Notes: a model not told the origin generated them from the sequence alone. Positions 31,853 through 41,967 are shown, counted from the first letter of the stretch. The stretch: DNA of 51,536 bases from JAFGPF01 sp964500415 (GCA_964500415.1 CAZCOB010000012.1:1-51536), one strand, 5' to 3'. Numbers and translations are program-made.

Positions 31853-32793
31853 GAAATATGTCCGTTATGGTTACGGTACCAGTCCACGGTTCGTAATAAT
31901 CCGGTGGCTAGGTTGGTACCAGGTTGATAACCTAAGAATGTTCGGGCTTTAGTAATATCAGCAAGACTGTGGCGTACATCCCCCGGTCGAGGTTCCTGAT
32001 ACACCGGTTTGACTGATGCGCCCAGTAATACGGTCAGTTGGTTGGCAACTTCTACCACGGTAGTGCGTTCTCCGCAGGCTATATTAAAGGTCTCTCCGAA
32101 GCCGTCCTTTGCCTTCATCGCCAGTAAATTAGCTTCCACTACATTATCTACATAACTGAAATCTCGAGATTGTTCACCATCGCCGTGAATCCGGGGTGAT
32201 TTACTGTGCATAAGAGCTTCGAGAAATTTAGGGATGACGGCAGCATACGGCGAATCCTGAACCTGCCGCGGGCCGAAGACATTAAAGTAGCGGAGAGCGA
32301 TAGTCTCCAGGCCGAAAAGCTGCCAGAATGTGCGGCAGTATAGCTCACCGGTTAATTTTGTTATGGCATAAGGTGAATCCGGCGTAGGAGTCTGAGACTC
32401 TTTCTTGGGTAGTGCCGGGGTATTACCGTATACGGAGGAAGAGGAAGCATAGACCACGCGTCTTACTTTTGCGTCCCTCGCCGCTACCAATATGTTTAGA
32501 GTACCACCTATATTAATAGAGTTGGTTTTTTGGGGATCCTTAACCGATCTTGGTACGGAGCATAAAGCTGCTTCGTGGAACACGACTTCCACCCCATGCA
32601 TCACATTATGCGTCGTCCGATAGTCACAGATATCTCCTTCGACAAGCTCAATGCGTGAGATGACTCCCTCCAGATTTTCCAGATGTCCAGTGCTGAAGTT
32701 GTCGAGGACCCGCACCTCGATGTCTTCCTGCACAAGTCGCTCCACCAGGTGCGACCCTATGAAGCCAGCACCACCGGTTACCAATACCTTCAC
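31849..32793 (-). CDS. NAD-dependent sugar epimerase (GalE/WbpP-like)
   Basis: 314 residues from GTG 32793, with GAGGTTGGTG upstream; the product starts MKVLVTGGAGFIGSHLVERL as the family does. The frame is open to 33015, but that part overlaps the next gene; ATG 32811 is another option. SDR motifs: GxxGxxG at the N-terminus, SSSSVYGNTP, and catalytic YAITKLTGE (YxxxK). It interconverts UDP-sugar C4 epimers (for example UDP-GlcNAc/GalNAc) or acts as a dehydratase. 4-bp overlap with the glycosyltransferase fusion. Confidence 0.87.
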   Translation of the reverse strand: MKVLVTGGAGFIGSHLVERLVQEDIEVRVLDNFSTGHLENLEGVISRIELVEGDICDYRTTHNVMHGVEVVFHEAALCSVPRSVKDPQKTNSINIGGTLNILVAARDAKVRRVVYASSSSVYGNTPALPKKESQTPTPDSPYAITKLTGELYCRTFWQLFGLETIALRYFNVFGPRQVQDSPYAAVIPKFLEALMHSKSPRIHGDGEQSRDFSYVDNVVEANLLAMKAKDGFGETFNIACGERTTVVEVANQLTVLLGASVKPVYQEPRPGDVRHSLADITKARTFLGYQPGTNLATGLLRTVDWYRNHNGHIS

Positions 32794-32827
32794 TTTATTC
32801 ACCAACCTCATATTCTTATATACAGAC

Positions 32828-34105
32828 TCATAAAACGTGGACGTGGGAATTATGATACACAAGATTACGGGTAGCGTTCCTCGTATCAAAAAGGAGTGGG
32901 GAATGCTCCACGATAAACTGGTAATCAAAGCAGGAATGATTGGTAGTGATAATAACGCAGTCTTGGCTTGATAGCAATTTACTATCCAGTTGCTGGGACT
33001 CAAGCGACACTTCATCCATTTGAATGGTAGGTAGATAAGGGTCGTGATAGGTTACAATAGCCCGCTTCTGCCTGAGGAGATTCAGGATTGGTAATGCGGG
33101 AGATTCCCTGACATCAGCTACATCTCGTTTGTAAGTGACCCCGAGCAAAAGTAGTCGTGCTCCCTGAAGAGCCTTTCCCTTCTCATTAAGCAGGTCTGCT
33201 ACACGGTCTACCACATATTGGGGCATGTGGTTATTAATCTCAACGGCATGGTCAATAAATCCGGCATCAATCCCGTCAATCTTTGCCCGCCATGAAAGAT
33301 ATACGGGGTCTACGGGGATACAGTGTCCTCCCCAACCTGGCCCCGGATAAAAGGGCATAAATCCGTAAGGCTTGGTGGCCGCCGCCTCGATCACTTCCCA
33401 TATATCGATATCCATGCGACGCGCCATCACTGCTAACTCATTCACCAGGCCGATGTTTACCGCCCTGAATGTATTTTCCAGGAGCTTGGCCATTTCAGCT
33501 TCTTTTGTTGAGGTAACCGGTACCATTTTCTTGAACAAACGTTGGTAGAGTTCAATAGCCCGACGGGTGGATTCCTCATTAATGCCACCCATAACTTTGG
33601 GGATATTTCTAAGCTGGATACCATTTCTCCCCGGGTCTATTCGCTCTGGAGAAAAGGCTAAGTAAAAGTCTTTACCAGCTTTTAGCCCGCTTCCTTCAAG
33701 TATGGGAGCCACCAGGCTTTCAGTTGCTCCCGGATACACTGTGCTTTCTAGGATTACAACCTGGCCGCGCTGCAATACATGACTGATATTTTCGGCGACA
33801 GCGATAACATAGGATACATCGGGTTCCCTCGTTTTGCGTAGCGGAGTAGGAACACAGATAGATATCCCCTCTACTTCTCGTAACACAGAAAAATCCGCAG
33901 ATGGACACAAACGTCCATTACTCACGAACTCCTTGATGTCTTTACTCGCTACGTCTTCAATGTAGGAATTTCCCTGATGAAGTAATGCGAGCCGTTCCTC
34001 GTTATTATCCACGCCAAACACTTTGAATCCTGCTCGACAGAACTCTACTGCGAGGGGAAGCCCCACATAACCAAGTCCGATGATGCTTATGCTATTATGT
34101 ATCAT
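32828..34105 (-). CDS. UDP-HexNAc 6-dehydrogenase (WecC/WbpA-like)
   Basis: 425 residues. Rossmann SISIIGLGYVGLPLAVEF, AFSPERIDPG, and the catalytic cysteine in YPGPGWGGHCIPVDP, the signature of UDP-GlcNAc and UDP-ManNAc dehydrogenases. Two NAD+-dependent oxidations give the uronate. Together with the WecB-like epimerase at 42097 it could supply UDP-ManNAcA. 4-bp overlap with the deacetylase gene. Distinct from and shorter than the 22594 dehydrogenase. Confidence 0.9.
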   Translation of the reverse strand: MIHNSISIIGLGYVGLPLAVEFCRAGFKVFGVDNNEERLALLHQGNSYIEDVASKDIKEFVSNGRLCPSADFSVLREVEGISICVPTPLRKTREPDVSYVIAVAENISHVLQRGQVVILESTVYPGATESLVAPILEGSGLKAGKDFYLAFSPERIDPGRNGIQLRNIPKVMGGINEESTRRAIELYQRLFKKMVPVTSTKEAEMAKLLENTFRAVNIGLVNELAVMARRMDIDIWEVIEAAATKPYGFMPFYPGPGWGGHCIPVDPVYLSWRAKIDGIDAGFIDHAVEINNHMPQYVVDRVADLLNEKGKALQGARLLLLGVTYKRDVADVRESPALPILNLLRQKRAIVTYHDPYLPTIQMDEVSLESQQLDSKLLSSQDCVIITTNHSCFDYQFIVEHSPLLFDTRNATRNLVYHNSHVHVL

Positions 34106-35046
34106 GATACTATCGCCTCCTGCTTATTTTTCAACTCAAGGGCACTTGATAATTCTCCCATGGTATAGTTTTCTAACAAGCCTGCATCTCTGTAGCGGCA
34201 AAACTCGCGGAAGATACTCTCGAGGCCATTAAGCCATGACTGTGGGTTACTGGCTAGATTGAAGGGATGAAACCATAGATGGAATAAGCCCCGCTTTCTA
34301 GCAGCTAGACGCAGTCCTTTCTTAACCTTGTTAACCCGTAACGAAATAGGGATCAACTTCCCCCAGCCAGCCCCACAAGCATAGAAGTAACTGGCAGGCA
34401 GGTCCCAGACTCCGCTATCCCTTGTCACCACTGCTTCAGGAGATGGGATAACTAATAAATGATCAAACAGATGAGCCAACCTTATTAGATTAGTGGGCAA
34501 TCCCGTAAACCAATCGTCAGATGGACCACGATAAGCAGTATAACTATACTTGTGCAGGCTATCTAAATATCCAACTGAATTGTATGGAAAGACAAAAGAG
34601 CGAAGCATTACCCCCATTGCTTCAGATGCTGATTTGCATGCTTCTAACTCTGATTCAAAGCATTCTCGACTACAGTTTGGATCACCTGCTCGTATATGAG
34701 AAAAGGTGTGGCATCCTATCTCTTGGGATATTTTACTGCTCAGGATTTGCTGTAAAATTTCCTTGCCTTTGGTTAATTGGCTATAAAAGTCATCGTCTAA
34801 CGGTTTATTTATCAACCCAACCCTCCAACCCCGGATAATTTCTCGCTTTGCGGAAGGGCTATCAAAATAACACTTGTCTAGAAACATATATCCCATTACT
34901 GCCCAGGTAGCGTGGATTTCATATCTTTCCATGAGTTTCAGTAAGTCGTTTACTACTTCCCTGCATACGTGATATCGCGGTGAGCCCTCATCTAGTTCGA
35001 CATCAATGGAAAGTACGAAGGTGCCTCGATCCAGCAAATTATTCAT
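34102..35046 (-). CDS. Polysaccharide deacetylase family protein
   Basis: 314 residues of NodB-homology type: motif 1 as FVLSIDVELDEG, motif 2 as EIGCHTFSHI (metal-binding His pair), motif 3 as FVFPYNSVGY, and WFHPFN near residue 257. No signal peptide, so it probably acts in the cytoplasm on lipid-linked or nucleotide intermediates. Expected to remove N-acetyl groups from a GlcNAc-type residue. Starts within the stop of the membrane gene (1-bp overlap). Confidence 0.8.
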   Translation of the reverse strand: MNNLLDRGTFVLSIDVELDEGSPRYHVCREVVNDLLKLMERYEIHATWAVMGYMFLDKCYFDSPSAKREIIRGWRVGLINKPLDDDFYSQLTKGKEILQQILSSKISQEIGCHTFSHIRAGDPNCSRECFESELEACKSASEAMGVMLRSFVFPYNSVGYLDSLHKYSYTAYRGPSDDWFTGLPTNLIRLAHLFDHLLVIPSPEAVVTRDSGVWDLPASYFYACGAGWGKLIPISLRVNKVKKGLRLAARKRGLFHLWFHPFNLASNPQSWLNGLESIFREFCRYRDAGLLENYTMGELSSALELKNKQEAIVS

Positions 35047-36371
35047 TAAGTGTTTCCTTCCTGTATCTTACCTTCTACTCCAGCATGAAAGGGGGCATAG
35101 GATATAAGCATGAAAAAGAACGGTAACAACATAGTCCGTTGCCGCACTATAATGCCGAAGTTTTGTACGGAAATGAAGGCGATGGTGAAGGCAATAATAT
35201 AAACAAGGATAAATCGCAAATAAGCGTTAGAAATCGAGGATGCTACCGCTCTGCTTAGGCTTTTAATCCGCCATAAGACTAGGCCTATAAAAATCAATCC
35301 CTCTAGACTCTGAACTACAGCCTGGAAATTATGAGCTTCCCAGGGAAAGGGCCGGAAGAGGATAGTAATCAAAGTCATGGGAAAGGCCAGAGGATTCGAG
35401 ATATCCATGGCCTGAAAGGCTGCCCCACCTCTAAAAGAAACACCCTGTTGCGCCTGAAAAAGGCTGAGCAATTCTTCCGCAGATAAACCTGCTAGGCCCA
35501 AGAAATCCATGAGCCGGGGAAGTAGGAACCAGGCTAATACTCCGGCTACTAGGAACCCTACGAAAAAGGTCGTGGGGCGAATAGCCCCCTTCCCTCTTCC
35601 TCGAACTAAAAATGACAGGAGAAGGGCGATAGCGAGTAATGTGGCAATATGAGGACGAATCCACATCACACCTAAAAATCCTAGAACTAGAGGAAACAGG
35701 CCCTGTAACTGATTACGGGTGAGTAAGGCACTCCCATATATAAAAAGACTGATACAAAGGAAAATGAGTGAGTCTTTTCCGATGCCGTTCGACCATAAAA
35801 GGATCGACGGAAAGAAAAATATCAAAATGGCATAAAGCCGTTCGTTCCCCTGAGGAAATGCTATTCGAAATGATCTATAGAAGAAATAACTGCCTATAAA
35901 GGCTAAAAAAGCATATACAAAATAGCCCCCAATGCGCGTTGGGCCTATTATCGTGTATATAATCCCGGTAAAGAACTCTAAAAAGTCAGTGCCCCACTGT
36001 AAGTAGGGAACTACCTGGTTGAACTCCAATCGCCAGATATGTTGTGCAATTATAGCGCCGCTACGCATATATCCCATAGCATCTGCAGTGCCTCCATATA
36101 CGGTAAAGGCTATCCAGATGTCTACTAGCGCGAATGCAAGCCTGAGTATGAGTCCCCAAATTAGTACTTTGAGTAGGAATCTCCCAACCTCATGACGAGA
36201 CATACTCGGTATTAGGAGAATAGCTAGGATTCCGATGACTGTGACTACCAGGAGCAATCCCTGCCACTCATCAGTACCCATCGACATAAGGATGCCTATG
36301 CCCGAGGCTAGTACTGCTAAAAGAACCAAATGGAGGGGCAATTGTAAACGCAATGCTGATACGTTCAACAT
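35046..36371 (-). CDS. Multi-pass membrane protein, putative polysaccharide polymerase
   Basis: 441 residues with 10-12 hydrophobic helices and no soluble domain. LLWSNGIGKDSLIFLCISLFIYG and a loop WIRPH resemble membrane proteins of O-antigen/EPS polymerase (Wzy/EpsG-like) clans, which are poorly conserved in sequence. It is the only polymerase candidate in a locus that also has a flippase, Wzz and phosphoglycosyl transferase. Function inferred mainly from context. Confidence 0.65.
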   Translation of the reverse strand: MLNVSALRLQLPLHLVLLAVLASGIGILMSMGTDEWQGLLLVVTVIGILAILLIPSMSRHEVGRFLLKVLIWGLILRLAFALVDIWIAFTVYGGTADAMGYMRSGAIIAQHIWRLEFNQVVPYLQWGTDFLEFFTGIIYTIIGPTRIGGYFVYAFLAFIGSYFFYRSFRIAFPQGNERLYAILIFFFPSILLWSNGIGKDSLIFLCISLFIYGSALLTRNQLQGLFPLVLGFLGVMWIRPHIATLLAIALLLSFLVRGRGKGAIRPTTFFVGFLVAGVLAWFLLPRLMDFLGLAGLSAEELLSLFQAQQGVSFRGGAAFQAMDISNPLAFPMTLITILFRPFPWEAHNFQAVVQSLEGLIFIGLVLWRIKSLSRAVASSISNAYLRFILVYIIAFTIAFISVQNFGIIVRQRTMLLPFFFMLISYAPFHAGVEGKIQEGNT

Positions 36372-36443
36372 GGTACTAAACGTCGACAGGTGGTCTTAAA
36401 AATAAAAATTGCATCTTACCGTAGATAGCGATAAATTTGAATT

Positions 36444-36557
36444 ATACGACCAATATTACCTCAACATGTATTAGCGGTATTGACATGGTATTGGTCATAT
36501 AAGAGTCCTTTTAATACTAACTTCATTTTGGTGATGAGTTACGTATAAAGAGGACTC
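36444..36557. repeat. Two nested inverted repeats in intergenic gap
   Basis: In the 246-bp gap 36372-36617: ATACGACCAATA (36444-36455) with TATTGGTCATAT (36489-36500), 11 of 12 paired; and GAGTCCTTTTAATAC (36503-36517) with GTATAAAGAGGACTC (36543-36557), about 13 of 15. They could be operators for the adjacent wHTH protein or ends of a small non-coding insertion. Confidence 0.4.
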
Positions 36558-36617
36558 CGAAACAGATTCTGCTTCTCCACAGAGTCACTGCAGGAAACTG
36601 GGAGAGGCAAGCTTTGT

Positions 36618-36977
36618 TCAGGATAGATTAGCACGGAGAATATTGTCTTCTAAAATATTATTGTATTTTATGCCTAAAATTTTTATCGCGTCTATTGCTT
36701 CTTTTGCTCTATCTGTGTATCGGTGGAGTAACTTCTCTTGTGCGAGTTTGATTAATGTTTCGCGGTTAGGACAAAATTCTAAAAAGGCACGAGCACCTTT
36801 ATCTGTGAGTTGATACCCTTTAGGATTTCTTTTAATTATGTAACCACGTCGTTCTAGAGAAATTATTGTTGAGCTGATATACGAACTACTACGAGCCAAT
36901 CTACTACTCATTATTTGTTTAGCAGTGCATTTGTTTAGTATAATAGCTGATAAAATTTGGATTTCACCTTTTAACAT
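36618..36977 (-). CDS. Winged-helix transcriptional regulator
   Basis: 119 residues. The MarR-like wHTH runs from EIQILSAIILNKCTAKQIMS through SYISSTIISLERRGYI to the wing IIKRNPKGYQLTDKGARAFL. The C-terminal half is helical and may dimerise. The gene is very AT-rich relative to neighbours. Sitting in the middle of the glycan locus with inverted repeats just downstream, it may control it; the target is unknown. Confidence 0.7.
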   Translation of the reverse strand: MLKGEIQILSAIILNKCTAKQIMSSRLARSSSYISSTIISLERRGYIIKRNPKGYQLTDKGARAFLEFCPNRETLIKLAQEKLLHRYTDRAKEAIDAIKILGIKYNNILEDNILRANLS

Positions 36978-37088
36978 TGAACCTAAGCCCCCGCAACTGT
37001 GTATTTTTCCGAGTTGAACCCCAATTCATGAAAAGTGCTCTGTCTATTTGTTTGTCTGGAATCGCTACCTAAAATAGCATATATATCT

Positions 37089-38231
37089 TCAACAACTTTT
37101 CTTCCCATTCATCGCCATAGTATATACCTTCTCCATCTCTTTAACCGTTCGCTCAATGCTGAATCTAAGTCGCACCTTTTGCATTCCATTTTGCCCCATT
37201 CGATTGCGAAGTGTTTCATCATGAAGTAGTCTTAAGATTCTATTAGCGAGTTGCTGTGAATTGCGTGGTTCTACGAGGAATCCGTTCAGGCCATCAGCAA
37301 TTATTTCAGGTATCCCATCTACGTCTGTACCAATCACCGGTTTACCCAGGGCCATAGCTTCTAGGAGTACAATTCCAAACCCCTCCCAGAGTGATGGTAA
37401 GACGAAGATATCAAAGGTGGACATCACCTGAAAGACGTCCCGGCGAAATCCCGTGAATATGACTCTGTCCTGAATTTCAAGACGTTGTGCCAGTTCCTGT
37501 AACCGTTCCAGGTCCACTTTTTCCTTCTCCCGGCCAACAATCACGAAGGTTACGTCAGGACATTGATTTAGCACAAGCTGAGCAGCCTCAAGTAGATATT
37601 GGTGACCCTTCCCGGGACGAAGGTTTGCCACATTTCCCACGACTTGGTGATGAGCCGGAATCCCGAGGCTTTCTTTCAGTGATACCCGGCATGTATCAGC
37701 GATTTCAATGGCATTAAGGTCGATTCCGTTGTGAATCGTTACAAATATCCCGTGTTTAAAAATTTGCCGATACAGTACTGAGTGAAGCACCGCGTCAGAT
37801 ACCGCTATGGTTACATCATTGAGAGGGTATGTAAGTAGATTGCCGAGTCGCGTTAGGCGTCTCTGCCTTTCTAACATCGAGTGTTCGGTATAAACAACAG
37901 CCTTTACTCCTGAAAGGTGCGCCGCAACGCGCCCCAGTATGCCAGGATACGGCAGATGAATATGAAGAATGTCTATTTCACTTTCTCTAAGAAGTCTCGC
38001 CAATTTGAAAATAGCCCTGAAATCGTAGAACTTCTCTGATTTGAGGCAAAAAATAGGAATACTCTGCCGTTCAAATTCAGGGACCAACTGATTTCTGTGC
38101 GTCAGAAAGTAGGCAACTTTATAATCAAATATAGACCGATTCAGATAGGGCAGCGACATAGCCAAGAGTTTCTCCGCTCCACCTGCATCTAAGCCTTTGG
38201 TTAACCAAAGTACTTTTGTGCGGTCAGCCAT
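37089..38231 (-). CDS. Glycosyltransferase family 4 (1)
   Basis: 380 residues, GT-B fold. N-terminal acceptor domain starts KVLWLTKGLDAGGAEKLLAM; donor site has VVGNVANLRPGKGHQYLLEA and the E-x7-E motif EGFGIVLLEAMALGKPVIGTD. It adds one sugar to the lipid-linked repeat unit on the cytoplasmic face. Donor and linkage cannot be told. Follows the 38257 glycosyltransferase with a 25-bp gap. Confidence 0.88.
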   Translation of the reverse strand: MADRTKVLWLTKGLDAGGAEKLLAMSLPYLNRSIFDYKVAYFLTHRNQLVPEFERQSIPIFCLKSEKFYDFRAIFKLARLLRESEIDILHIHLPYPGILGRVAAHLSGVKAVVYTEHSMLERQRRLTRLGNLLTYPLNDVTIAVSDAVLHSVLYRQIFKHGIFVTIHNGIDLNAIEIADTCRVSLKESLGIPAHHQVVGNVANLRPGKGHQYLLEAAQLVLNQCPDVTFVIVGREKEKVDLERLQELAQRLEIQDRVIFTGFRRDVFQVMSTFDIFVLPSLWEGFGIVLLEAMALGKPVIGTDVDGIPEIIADGLNGFLVEPRNSQQLANRILRLLHDETLRNRMGQNGMQKVRLRFSIERTVKEMEKVYTMAMNGKKSC

Positions 38232-38256
38232 TCGGCCTCCTTATACCTCAAAAGAA

Positions 38257-39447
38257 TCAAGCCTGTGCAAGCATTTGTTTATACAGTGCTTCCAGACTCC
38301 TCACGTTTTGCCGAATATCATACTTTTCCTTGACAATCCGCTGCCCCCGCCTCCCCATATCACGGGCAATATCGCGGTTTTCAGCCAGGTTAATTATGGC
38401 CCCCGCAAACTGCTCAATATCACGTCCTTGTACCAGTACTCCGGAGCTCTTGTCTTCAATGACTCCCCTCAACGCTGGAATATCAAATGCTATTACTGGT
38501 TTTCCCGCCGCCATGGCTTCGACGATGCCACGAGGCACCCCTTCATAATGTGAAGCAAACACGAACAAATCACATGCCTGTAACAGTGATACTATATCGT
38601 CTCGATGCCCGAGTAAGTGCACATGTTCCTGCAATCTCATGCGATCTCGTAGTTCCGCCAATTCTGGTTCAAGCTGGCCATCACCGGCAATCAGTAATTT
38701 GGCATCAGGGAAACGCTCTAAGATTCTGGGCATAACCTGCAGCAAGTCGTCTTGTCCTTTGACGGGCGATAGTCTAGCTACATTCAACAAAACTGGATAT
38801 GCTCCATCGAGCCCTAGCTTATTCTTCACCTTGGCTGACTTCTCATTGATCAACCCATTGCTAAACTCATCAGGATTAAGACCGATAGGGAAGACTGCGA
38901 TATTTTTTGGCGGTAGGTGTAAGTTCTTTATAGCTGACTCCTTGATAGCCTGTGAGTATGCAACATAGTGAAGCTTTGCCACCCTTGCCAATATGCCGTG
39001 CATCATATAGAGCGTTCGCCATTTCCAATACCAATCGATATGCTTGGCGGTAAGGGTAGCGGAACGTGCCTCTAGGTCGTAAGTGGTCGGTAATATAGCA
39101 ACAACTGGAACTTGCGTGCTTATTGCTGCCAAGATAGGTGAGAAATTCGAGCCGAAGATTCCTGTGTGAATTAGGTCAATGTCATACTCCTTGATGATCC
39201 GGCGAAGTTTCCATATTTCTCCTGGCAGGTTATATCGGCTTCGAACTTGTAAGCAAATAAACTCGGGGGCTAGCGCACGAATCGCTGGACTCACGTAGCC
39301 AAATTGCCGTATGCAACATAAAACGGGCTGGAAATACTGTCGGTCAAGATGGCTCAGGATCTGCGTCATCTGTGTCTGCTCTCCCCCAAAAGACAGGGCA
39401 GTACTACAAAAAAGGGTACGGAATACTTGTTTCTTCTTATTCATCAC
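38257..39447 (-). CDS. Glycosyltransferase family 4 (2)
   Basis: 396 residues, GT-B fold. LSFGGEQTQMTQILSHL at the N-terminus (nucleotide-side glycine loop), VLLNVARLSPVKGQDDLLQV and the donor E-x7-E motif EGVPRGIVEAMAAGKPVIAFD. Retaining glycosyltransferase for the repeat unit; donor unknown. Confidence 0.88.
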   Translation of the reverse strand: MMNKKKQVFRTLFCSTALSFGGEQTQMTQILSHLDRQYFQPVLCCIRQFGYVSPAIRALAPEFICLQVRSRYNLPGEIWKLRRIIKEYDIDLIHTGIFGSNFSPILAAISTQVPVVAILPTTYDLEARSATLTAKHIDWYWKWRTLYMMHGILARVAKLHYVAYSQAIKESAIKNLHLPPKNIAVFPIGLNPDEFSNGLINEKSAKVKNKLGLDGAYPVLLNVARLSPVKGQDDLLQVMPRILERFPDAKLLIAGDGQLEPELAELRDRMRLQEHVHLLGHRDDIVSLLQACDLFVFASHYEGVPRGIVEAMAAGKPVIAFDIPALRGVIEDKSSGVLVQGRDIEQFAGAIINLAENRDIARDMGRRGQRIVKEKYDIRQNVRSLEALYKQMLAQA

Positions 39448-39512
39448 GTCACTGGCTTTATCAATATGTGAAACTTTCTTATCTTAGTAGAGGCATTAGG
39501 CCATTTCACGAT

Positions 39513-40886
39513 TCACGCATCGGTCTTAAGAACATCTTCCAGGACATCTTGTAGCTCTATTGCCCGCTTGCTTGCTTTGAAGGATTGTACCCATTCCTCC
39601 TGAACAGGACCCGTTAAATTCCTCCCTGCTTTAAAGGCTTGGTACCACTCGATAAGGGTTGCGGCTATTTCTTGGCTATTACGGGCGATGACAGCAGCTC
39701 CATACTTTTCTAATATCTCCTGCGAAGCGCCGCTATCATAGTAAGGGAAAACTAGGATGGGTTTTCTAGCAGCCATGTATTCCGGAACACGTCGTGCAAG
39801 AACGGGCCTATTAGGGAACAGGAGGCAGGTAGACTGTTTCAATATGGACATAGCCTCACTATGCTCAACAAAAGGCGTCGTTTCCACGATGTCACCACAT
39901 GAATAGGCTTCGGCAAAGGAACGCATCAGCTCAGGAGCCCGGCCTACAAATCTCACGCGGAAACCATCTTTGGTAACATTGTGAGACACGCATAAATCCC
40001 TCAAAGCGTTAAAAAGAATGTGAAATGGTTCATTGTTGACATCAGGAGATCCCAGGCAGGTTACTGTAAAAAGACCATTGTGGTTTGTCGTCGAAGGTAT
40101 GGTGGATTCACGGAAATCATCGTCGTCATAGCAGTTCGATAGGATCCTCATTCTTGCCATAGGAACCACGCTTTTTAAGTAATCAGCTATAGGCTGGCAG
40201 TGGGGAAGGATAAAGTCGGCGTGACGGAGCACATGAGCTTCTACGCGTTTCCTGAAGGTATGCTTCATTAGACGCAGAGTTCGGATAACGCGTGGCGTTT
40301 TATTATAATCGATGCTATAGAACTCCTGATAAGAAGGAGGGATACTCCAATAGTCCTTTACCATAGCAATCCATGGCAGGCCGGTTTTTCGCGCAAAGCG
40401 CCGGGCTACTAAGTACGATGTGAAGGGTCCATAAAATACCGACGTAACTGCGGAGAATGGCCTTTCTTTATGGAGTTTCTCTAGGACGCGGATGATGTGT
40501 CGGCTAAAATAGTAGTAGGGGTCAAAAATGTTTATTGTATTAATAAGGGTTGAGAAGAACCTTGAGACAAAGTTGGTTGAAAATTTCGTGGGTATTTCCT
40601 TTGATTCTGCATCCTTGAGGCGTAAGGTTAACGTGTCCTTTGCACGACGGAAAGAAACACGTAGTAAAAGACGTAAGATGAAGCCAATTGGTACCGTAAC
40701 TTTGAGTACCTGTAAGCCCGACCACTCTTCATATGTCTCTTTAGCCACTTTCCCTATCTCAATGGTTACAATAGTGACATGCCATCCGAGTCTTACCAGA
40801 TACTTAAGGATCAAAGCATGAAAGTATCGAGCGGGGCGGTCCATTGGGAAGTTTAGATAAACAACTAGGAGGTTCTTATCCTTCAC
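39513..40886 (-). CDS. Glycosyltransferase, GT4-like (3)
   Basis: 457 residues, longer than its neighbours because of an insertion at about 90-150 rich in basic residues. N-terminal VVYLNFPMDRPARYFHALIL (acceptor side); C-terminal part with LFTVTCLGSPDVNNEPFHIL, RFVGRAP and LFPNRPVLARRVPEYMAARKPILVFP, a degenerate donor-binding motif of the type seen in WcaI/EpsF-like enzymes. Assignment to a specific family is weaker than for the others. Confidence 0.78.
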   Translation of the reverse strand: MKDKNLLVVYLNFPMDRPARYFHALILKYLVRLGWHVTIVTIEIGKVAKETYEEWSGLQVLKVTVPIGFILRLLLRVSFRRAKDTLTLRLKDAESKEIPTKFSTNFVSRFFSTLINTINIFDPYYYFSRHIIRVLEKLHKERPFSAVTSVFYGPFTSYLVARRFARKTGLPWIAMVKDYWSIPPSYQEFYSIDYNKTPRVIRTLRLMKHTFRKRVEAHVLRHADFILPHCQPIADYLKSVVPMARMRILSNCYDDDDFRESTIPSTTNHNGLFTVTCLGSPDVNNEPFHILFNALRDLCVSHNVTKDGFRVRFVGRAPELMRSFAEAYSCGDIVETTPFVEHSEAMSILKQSTCLLFPNRPVLARRVPEYMAARKPILVFPYYDSGASQEILEKYGAAVIARNSQEIAATLIEWYQAFKAGRNLTGPVQEEWVQSFKASKRAIELQDVLEDVLKTDA

Positions 40887-40947
40887 AATATATTCTCCCT
40901 CATCTATATATTAATCTCTAAGAGAATTCTTAAAGCAAAGCACTTTT

Positions 40948-41967
40948 CTAACTCTGGTATAGTTCTATAAGTTGTTCAGCGATCTTATTCGCATCATGCC
41001 ACTTTTCTACGTAGGCTCTTCCTTGCTCCCCCAGACGCCGGCGTAGTCCCTGGTCCAGTAAAAGCATTTCTAGCTTATCCGCCAGGTCCAATGGTGTGGC
41101 ACTAACAATAGGTATGTCCGGACGGTGGTGAGTTGCCAGTTCTGGCTCTATATAGCAAAGCACGGGCTTCCCCATCGCCATCAGTTCGATAGACACGTTG
41201 CCATACCAGCCATCAAGCAATCTATCAATGCCGATATGGCACATCCGGTATAATTGTTTAACTTCGCCGTGTGGAACGCCTTCAATAAGCACTAACGTAA
41301 CTGGGTAGCCCCGGGATTTCAGAGTCTCTACGGCCTTTATGATGAGCTCAGTGCCTTTCTTGTTACGTGCTGTAGGAGCATGTGCGACGCGTATTTCCTG
41401 AGGACTACCATCTGGCGGCTCTAGCTCGTATTCCCACTGGGATAGGTCAATGGCTTGCTGGATCAGTTTTGCCTCGGGGACAATTCGAAGGAGGTCAGGC
41501 GTAGACACCAGCATGAAGTCGGCGTAGCGTTGCCAGCGATTAAGCATATGTCGCTGCTGCGGACTCTGAAGGGGGTAAGCCAATGTAGTATCACCAAGAA
41601 AGTGTTTCTTTTGATATTCGAAGAATGATTTGGGCCGAATATCCGAACCACGAAAGTGGACGACCACCTTTTTCCCCAGCCGCTTCAGCCAAGGCAAATC
41701 TAGCCCCATAGGTAGAAGGCTTTTACCGAAGAAGAAGTGGAAAATATCGTAAGTCGGTACCGTCCAAGCAGTAAAAAGACCCTGTCTTATGACCCTCAAC
41801 AGCCTTGTCTGGTGGTCGTTGAATCCCATGTTTATGTCATTTACCCATTCCAAATAAGATGACTGCTCGTAGGAAACAGCTGTCGCCATGTGTCCTCTGC
41901 AGCGAAAGGTTTCTGCCAGTAGCTGCATCTGTCCACAAATTTCGTGGGGGGCAATAAGTATCCTCAT
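40948..41967 (-). CDS. Glycosyltransferase, GT4-like (4)
   Basis: 339 residues. GT-B outline: N-terminal MRILIAPHEICGQMQLLAET, middle VVHFRGSDIRP, C-terminal IRVAHAPTARNKKGTELIIKA and NVSIELMAMGKPVLCYIEPE in place of the classical E-x7-E. The sugar donor is unknown. Between the WecB-like and third glycosyltransferase genes. Confidence 0.78.
   Translation of the reverse strand: MRILIAPHEICGQMQLLAETFRCRGHMATAVSYEQSSYLEWVNDINMGFNDHQTRLLRVIRQGLFTAWTVPTYDIFHFFFGKSLLPMGLDLPWLKRLGKKVVVHFRGSDIRPKSFFEYQKKHFLGDTTLAYPLQSPQQRHMLNRWQRYADFMLVSTPDLLRIVPEAKLIQQAIDLSQWEYELEPPDGSPQEIRVAHAPTARNKKGTELIIKAVETLKSRGYPVTLVLIEGVPHGEVKQLYRMCHIGIDRLLDGWYGNVSIELMAMGKPVLCYIEPELATHHRPDIPIVSATPLDLADKLEMLLLDQGLRRRLGEQGRAYVEKWHDANKIAEQLIELYQS

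Noticed and set aside
32812..33015. N-terminal extension of the sugar epimerase
   Set aside because: It overlaps the dehydrogenase gene and precedes the family-typical MKVLVTGGAGFIG start, which has its own ribosome-binding site at GTG 32793.
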